Of a stretch of 64,000 bases of DNA, positions 61,301 to 64,000 are shown one piece after another. Position numbers and translations under genes: made by a program. Position 1 is the first letter of the stretch. Every line of letters starts with the position of its first letter. Under the pieces are notes generated by a model, which did no database searches, was not told the DNA's origin, and worked only from the letters and a program-made list of their open reading frames with translations. The stretch lies in the NCBI GenBank assembly GCA_004794655.1, contig SMMW01000584.1, forward strand, positions 918,501 to 982,500, written 5' to 3'. This DNA is from Marisa cornuarietis. Its lineage: Eukaryota; Mollusca; Gastropoda; Architaenioglossa; Ampullariidae.

Positions 61301-63392
61301 ATTTTGTGAACTATTATAACCGTAAGAGAAATGTGTCACATGGTAACTCTAATGAGACGTAACAATCGCCCCTGTTAGGATAACTCCGATCATTAGCTTA
61401 CCTGTCATATTGATTAACAACACTTTTCATATCATATTGTTGAAGAACATTGACTTTAATAGCTTACATGAACTTTAACTAATGTTATAGATGTTGAAGT
61501 TAAGTATTATTTTAATTGTCAAACTTATTTTGATGTTTACATGAAAATAATTATTTGAATTTGAATTAAATTTTTCATTCACTTCATAATTTCTTGAGTT
61601 GAAATTTCATTTTGAGGATTAAGTGTCTGGGGATTAAAAGTCTAGGGGATTAAGTGTCGGGGATTAAGTGTCTGGGATTCGTGTGGAGCATGGAATGTTG
61701 AGAGTAGGCCATAATGATGCTAGTGATGTAGAGGGGTCACTGAGTTGTGGCCAGTAACATGGCTTCGCTTGTTGGCACACAGCAGTGCAGGGTCTCAAAG
61801 TCACACTATCGCTAAGTTATGCAAGTCATGCCAATTGAAATGACAATTGTTTGGTTGCTGTGGTCTTGTAAAAGGTGAATTGCTGTTACAGAGCTGCCCC
61901 TGGTACTGTATGACTGTGACTTTGGTGAAGAGCTTGAGTGGGTCTTTGAGGCAGACTGGCATGAGGATAACATTCGGCACCTGCAGCAGCTGTGGGCACA
62001 GCATGCTATCAAGTATGTTGTCACCACTTTGTATGGGAAAACTATACTGTGCAGATGATGAAGATTTGTGAGATCTTGAGACGGCATAGAAGTAAAAGCT
62101 GTTTTAGCTATTTTGCTTTTTCTTTTGACACCTCTTATCATTATTCCTAAAAAGGGGTTTTTGTAAAAGGTAGCATATAAGCTAACCAGTGACAGACATA
62201 TGAAACCCATATCTGGTGTTACCTACATTTTCGTAATCATGTGATGAAAACCACAGGAAGCAGCTTTTACGATCCCATTGCATTCTTTGCAGGGCCACAA
62301 TGTTAAAGAAGATGCTTGATGACCTTGACTTGGCCAAAGTGGAAACAGGTTAGTGACTACATTCTTGTTTTGGAGCACTTCTCATTACAGTTTAGGGTAT
62401 GAGCCGAGGCATACTAATGACTATGTGAAAGTTGTTTTAATTTTGTGTGTAGTACAACATGTCTGTCATGTCTGTTTTTAATTTTTTTTCATTTTGTGCT
62501 TGAACAAGTGTGTTGACCTAATGGGAGCTGGGTTCTTAATTCCTTAGAAAAGAATCTGCTATCTTGATTCTTTTCTGACTTCTTGAGTGTCCACACTGGT
62601 TGATTTCAGTTAAAGGGGAAGGAAGCAAGAGATAAGTCAGAAAACTGGAGATGTATTTTCTGATATAGCAGATTGCAAGTCTTACCCTTAGTCATCATTT
62701 ACTAAGCACAGTTGTAGCACTGTTTGCTCATTGTAAAAGAATACTGGCTGGTGCTAATGACATCTTAGGGGAGAGGGATCTCCCTAAAAGTCTAGCCATC
62801 GCTTTCTGCTCTGTCTGTAGTTCGTATTCTTTGTTTCAGAGTCTGACATTGCTCCTTGGAATGAACTCAGTGCTCCGGTGCTGCAGCAGTCAGATTGGGT
62901 CTTACCTGGAAATAAACCTCGTACCTACAAATCTCTTCTTTCTCGTCAGACTTGTGGTGAGAGACTTACTTTTGTATTTAATAATACTTCATTTAAAATA
63001 TCCACACAAATCTTTCCCCCCCCCCACACTTTAAGTCTTAGTGAAAGATCAAAATCAGTTGAAGAATATACTCTGAATTAGCTGTAAGTTTGAAAGTTTG
63101 GTAGGAGCAGAGAAGGAGGGTTTTTTCCTTCTTTTTATGTTTTTTTTTAAATTTATTATTCATGCATCTCATTCTCACCAAATTATCCGAGTACCAGGTA
63201 GTTGTTTTGAGAGATGCAGGGCATAGCACACACTCTTAACTGTGTAGACCAATAAAGTACAAAGACAAAGCATTGTAAATTGATGTGACTTTTCCTCCTG
63301 CTGTTGCAGAGAGCTTAGAAGAAAGGATAGAGCACTATGCGAAACGTCGGAAAACATCTCATCCACAGTCTACCTCCGCTTCTGCTTCATGA
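41658..63392 (+). CDS. PUS3: tRNA pseudouridine(38/39) synthase, PUS3/DEG1 family (14 coding exons)
   Basis: PUS3 converts uridine to pseudouridine at positions 38 and 39 of the tRNA anticodon arm. Coding exons: 41658-41741, 54121-54242, 54969-55109, 55505-55565, 55995-56079, 57742-57847, 58324-58384, 58746-58879, 59504-59621, 60819-60882, 61892-62012, 62293-62348, 62840-62956, 63310-63392. All introns are GT-AG and phases agree, giving 450 residues (human PUS3 is about 480). A short coiled coil (about 31-52) precedes the TruA fold. Seen motifs include VAYLGWDYQGF, YHRCGRTDKGVSAFGQ with catalytic Asp128, HDFRNLCKMD (233-242), GQAFLWHQIRC (278-288) and the C-terminal RTYKSLLSR. Exon 1 (MASPGTDSDV...) is inferred from an ideal start context, a GTAAGT donor and matching phase 0; the other 13 are supported by family similarity. 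A Met at 54127 in exon 2 is an alternative start (420 residues). Intron 1 (12.4 kb) contains another gene. Confidence 0.95.
41742..46936 (+). other. PUS3 intron 1, 5' part
   Basis: AT-rich sequence without recognisable exons. CpG-rich until about 42,480 and CpG-poor from there. It contains a short (TG)-(TA) run at 43302-43330 and several poly(T) stretches. No transposon or RNA gene was recognised. Confidence 0.6.
46997..48746 (+). CDS. Unrecognised nuclear-type protein gene nested in PUS3 intron 1
   Basis: Two exons, 46997-47336 and 47563-48746, are joined by a GT-AG intron (donor GTGAGT) in phase 1, giving 507 residues. The ATG is the first after an in-frame TAG at 46937. The N-terminal 160 residues are conserved-looking: a basic start, KIYVDVHKGLSFLDDRFSLTEF, then a Cys-rich stretch and GHKCSFRVKLTM...DHWFVEVLGSHN. 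The last part resembles FAR1/FLYWCH-like WRKY-GCM1 zinc-binding domains, but the final His is Ser. The rest is low complexity: Ser-rich, an alanine run (about 216-224), His/Gln, a 15-residue tandem repeat (RIKPDPES at 288-295 and 303-310) and acidic IIDD/LVIDDD segments (429-446). The family is not identified; a DNA-binding or transcription-regulating role is inference. The last 46 codons after a GT at 48606 look unlike the rest and may be intronic. AATAAA signals lie at 49165-49175 and 49295. Confidence 0.8.
48073..48175 (+). repeat. In-frame 45-base tandem duplication in the nested gene
   Basis: GCGTATCAAGCCTGA occurs at 48083 and 48128, exactly 45 bases (15 codons) apart, and the following GAATCTGCTG also repeats. 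Each unit encodes RIKPDPESA. The duplication preserves frame and doubles a SUMO-acceptor-like Ile-Lys-Pro-Asp motif. Confidence 0.9.
49165..49300 (+). terminator. Candidate poly(A) signals of the nested gene
   Basis: AATAAA occurs twice overlapping at 49165-49175 and again at 49295-49300, about 420-550 bases beyond the TGA at 48744-48746. They support an independent 3' end for the nested gene within PUS3 intron 1. Another AATAAA lies near 50605. Confidence 0.5.
49301..54120 (+). other. PUS3 intron 1, 3' part
   Basis: CpG-poor, AT-rich intron sequence. Frames at 51790-52122 and 52190-52516 have no recognisable domain. A short (ATC)n run lies at 53107-53130. The acceptor before exon 2 is CTGTCTGTCCAG at 54109-54120. 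Confidence 0.6.
60490..60545 (+). mobile_element. Decayed L2/CR1-like 3' tail
   Basis: GCACTTGAAAACTGTGCTATATAAATCC resembles the shared L2-type 3' tail (GCGCTATATAAAT), with GTGC in place of GCGC. The change is the C-to-T expected at a methylated CpG. Confidence 0.4.
61179..61680. mobile_element. Foldback MITE with repetitive inverted ends and 8-bp target duplication
   Basis: The 502-base element is flanked by perfect direct repeats GTGTGGAG (61171-61178 and 61681-61688). Its ends (61179-61267 and 61608-61680) are inverted copies, each built of tandem units ACACTTAATCCCC(A/G)G of about 16 bases; the left end has one more unit. The centre is AT-rich and non-coding. An 8-bp duplication suggests hAT or another 8-bp-duplicating superfamily, but the ends lack the usual CAGNG start. 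It sits in the PUS3 intron between 60882 and 61892. Confidence 0.9.
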
Positions 63393-64000
63393 TTGCAGTT
63401 GTTCTACTTTCTCTCATTGTAAATTACATTTACTGCTGCCGCCATCAAAAAGAACCCAAGAACTGCCTTGCACATTATTTCCTGTAAAAGTGTTGCAGAA
63501 ATGATAAGTTTCTGATCAGTTTTTTAATCAGGTCTTTGTTCTTGCATAAACTGCAAGAATTTCACCTGAGAACTTTTATGCGAAGAGCTCTCAGCAGCAC
63601 ACTGGATGGATGCTTTAAAGTTTTATGTGTGCAAAGCATGAGATTGCTGTTAATGCATTTCCCTGGAGATCTTGGACCAGACAGGACAGGAGAAGGACAA
63701 ATGTTATGGACAAAAAAAACAAATGTTAATTTGTTTTGGAACCCATCTTGCCAAACAGATTTTTCAAAGCCTCAGTGACTAGGCAATACAATTGCTTCCT
63801 TCCTCTTTGGCATAACTTCCAGGTAAAGCATCACAAACAAAAAGCCTAAACATGACAAGCTGGAGGGCACTGGACAGTGGATTTGGGCTTTATTGTTAAT
63901 GCAATATTCACCTGTTATTGTTCGGTATCGATGTGATTTCTTTGTCACTCCTAAGAACTGCATGAAATACATTCCAGAGGGCTCACTTTTTTTTCAATTT
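63393..64000 (+). other. PUS3: PUS3 3'UTR, continuing past the window
   Basis: After the TGA at 63390-63392 I see no plus-strand AATAAA before the window ends, so the poly(A) site probably lies beyond 64000 or uses a variant signal. The minus-strand frame 63772-63972 has no recognisable features. Confidence 0.5.

Larger units (their letters stand above)
54243..63309 (+). other. PUS3 introns 2-13
   Basis: Introns of about 280 to 1,660 bases, AT-rich and CpG-poor. Notable contents are a G-rich tract near 54736-54760, a C-run near 63018-63029, a somewhat CpG-richer segment at 56450-56830 that may be an unrecognised insertion, an L2-like tail at 60490-60545 and the MITE at 61179-61680. No further gene is seen. 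Confidence 0.7.

Noticed and set aside
1..64000. CRISPR array, bacterial operons or ribosomal RNA
   Set aside because: No regularly spaced direct repeats, no bacterial gene layout and no rRNA-like conserved core; the sequence is intron-bearing animal DNA.

Overview
This window is animal nuclear DNA. Short coding exons are separated by GT-AG introns, there are many long (TG)n and (ATC)n microsatellites, and remnants of LINEs, tRNA-derived SINEs and MITEs are present. A sharp change in CpG density fits the mosaic gene-body methylation of invertebrates. A lophotrochozoan, most likely a mollusc, is the best guess, but that is inferred from genome style and not from a diagnostic gene.

Bases 1 to about 41,400 carry no gene I can identify. 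They are CpG-replete and hold microsatellites, a decayed minus-strand LINE reverse transcriptase (about 3,950-5,430), a LINE RNase H remnant (15,590-15,830), two copies of a dispersed repeat (13,145-13,397 and 21,074-21,270), two convincing MITEs (19,568-19,830; 30,962-31,132 with a perfect 8-bp target duplication), a possible TTAA-flanked element (14,220-15,232), tRNA-like SINE heads and degenerate telomere-like DNA at 23.1-24.0 kb, and several small tandem repeats. Two weak gene hints remain: an RFX X-box with a possible first exon near 2.1-2.24 kb (+), and a possible 3'-terminal exon with its own AATAAA at 28,475-28,758 (-).

Bases 41,658-63,392 (+) are the PUS3 gene (tRNA pseudouridine 38/39 synthase, DEG1/TruA family). 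I could assemble it from 14 coding exons with consistent reading phase into a 450-residue protein with the catalytic Asp. The first exon (28 codons) lies in CpG-rich DNA, and intron 1 is about 12.4 kb.

Inside intron 1, on the same strand, lies a second, two-exon protein gene (46,997-48,746). It encodes an unrecognised, probably nuclear protein with a Cys-rich FAR1/WRKY-GCM1-like N-terminal region, low-complexity Ser/Ala/Gln stretches, a 15-residue tandem duplication carrying two SUMO-acceptor-like motifs, and two acidic SUMO-interaction-like motifs. It has candidate poly(A) signals of its own. A GT inside its last exon would also splice in frame onto PUS3 exon 2, so a read-through or fusion transcript is possible.

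CpG falls roughly eightfold at about 42.48 kb, some 0.75 kb downstream of PUS3 exon 1, and stays low through the PUS3 body. This suggests germline methylation of the PUS3 transcription unit. A foldback MITE (61,179-61,680, perfect 8-bp duplication) sits in a late PUS3 intron and is still CpG-rich, so it probably inserted recently.
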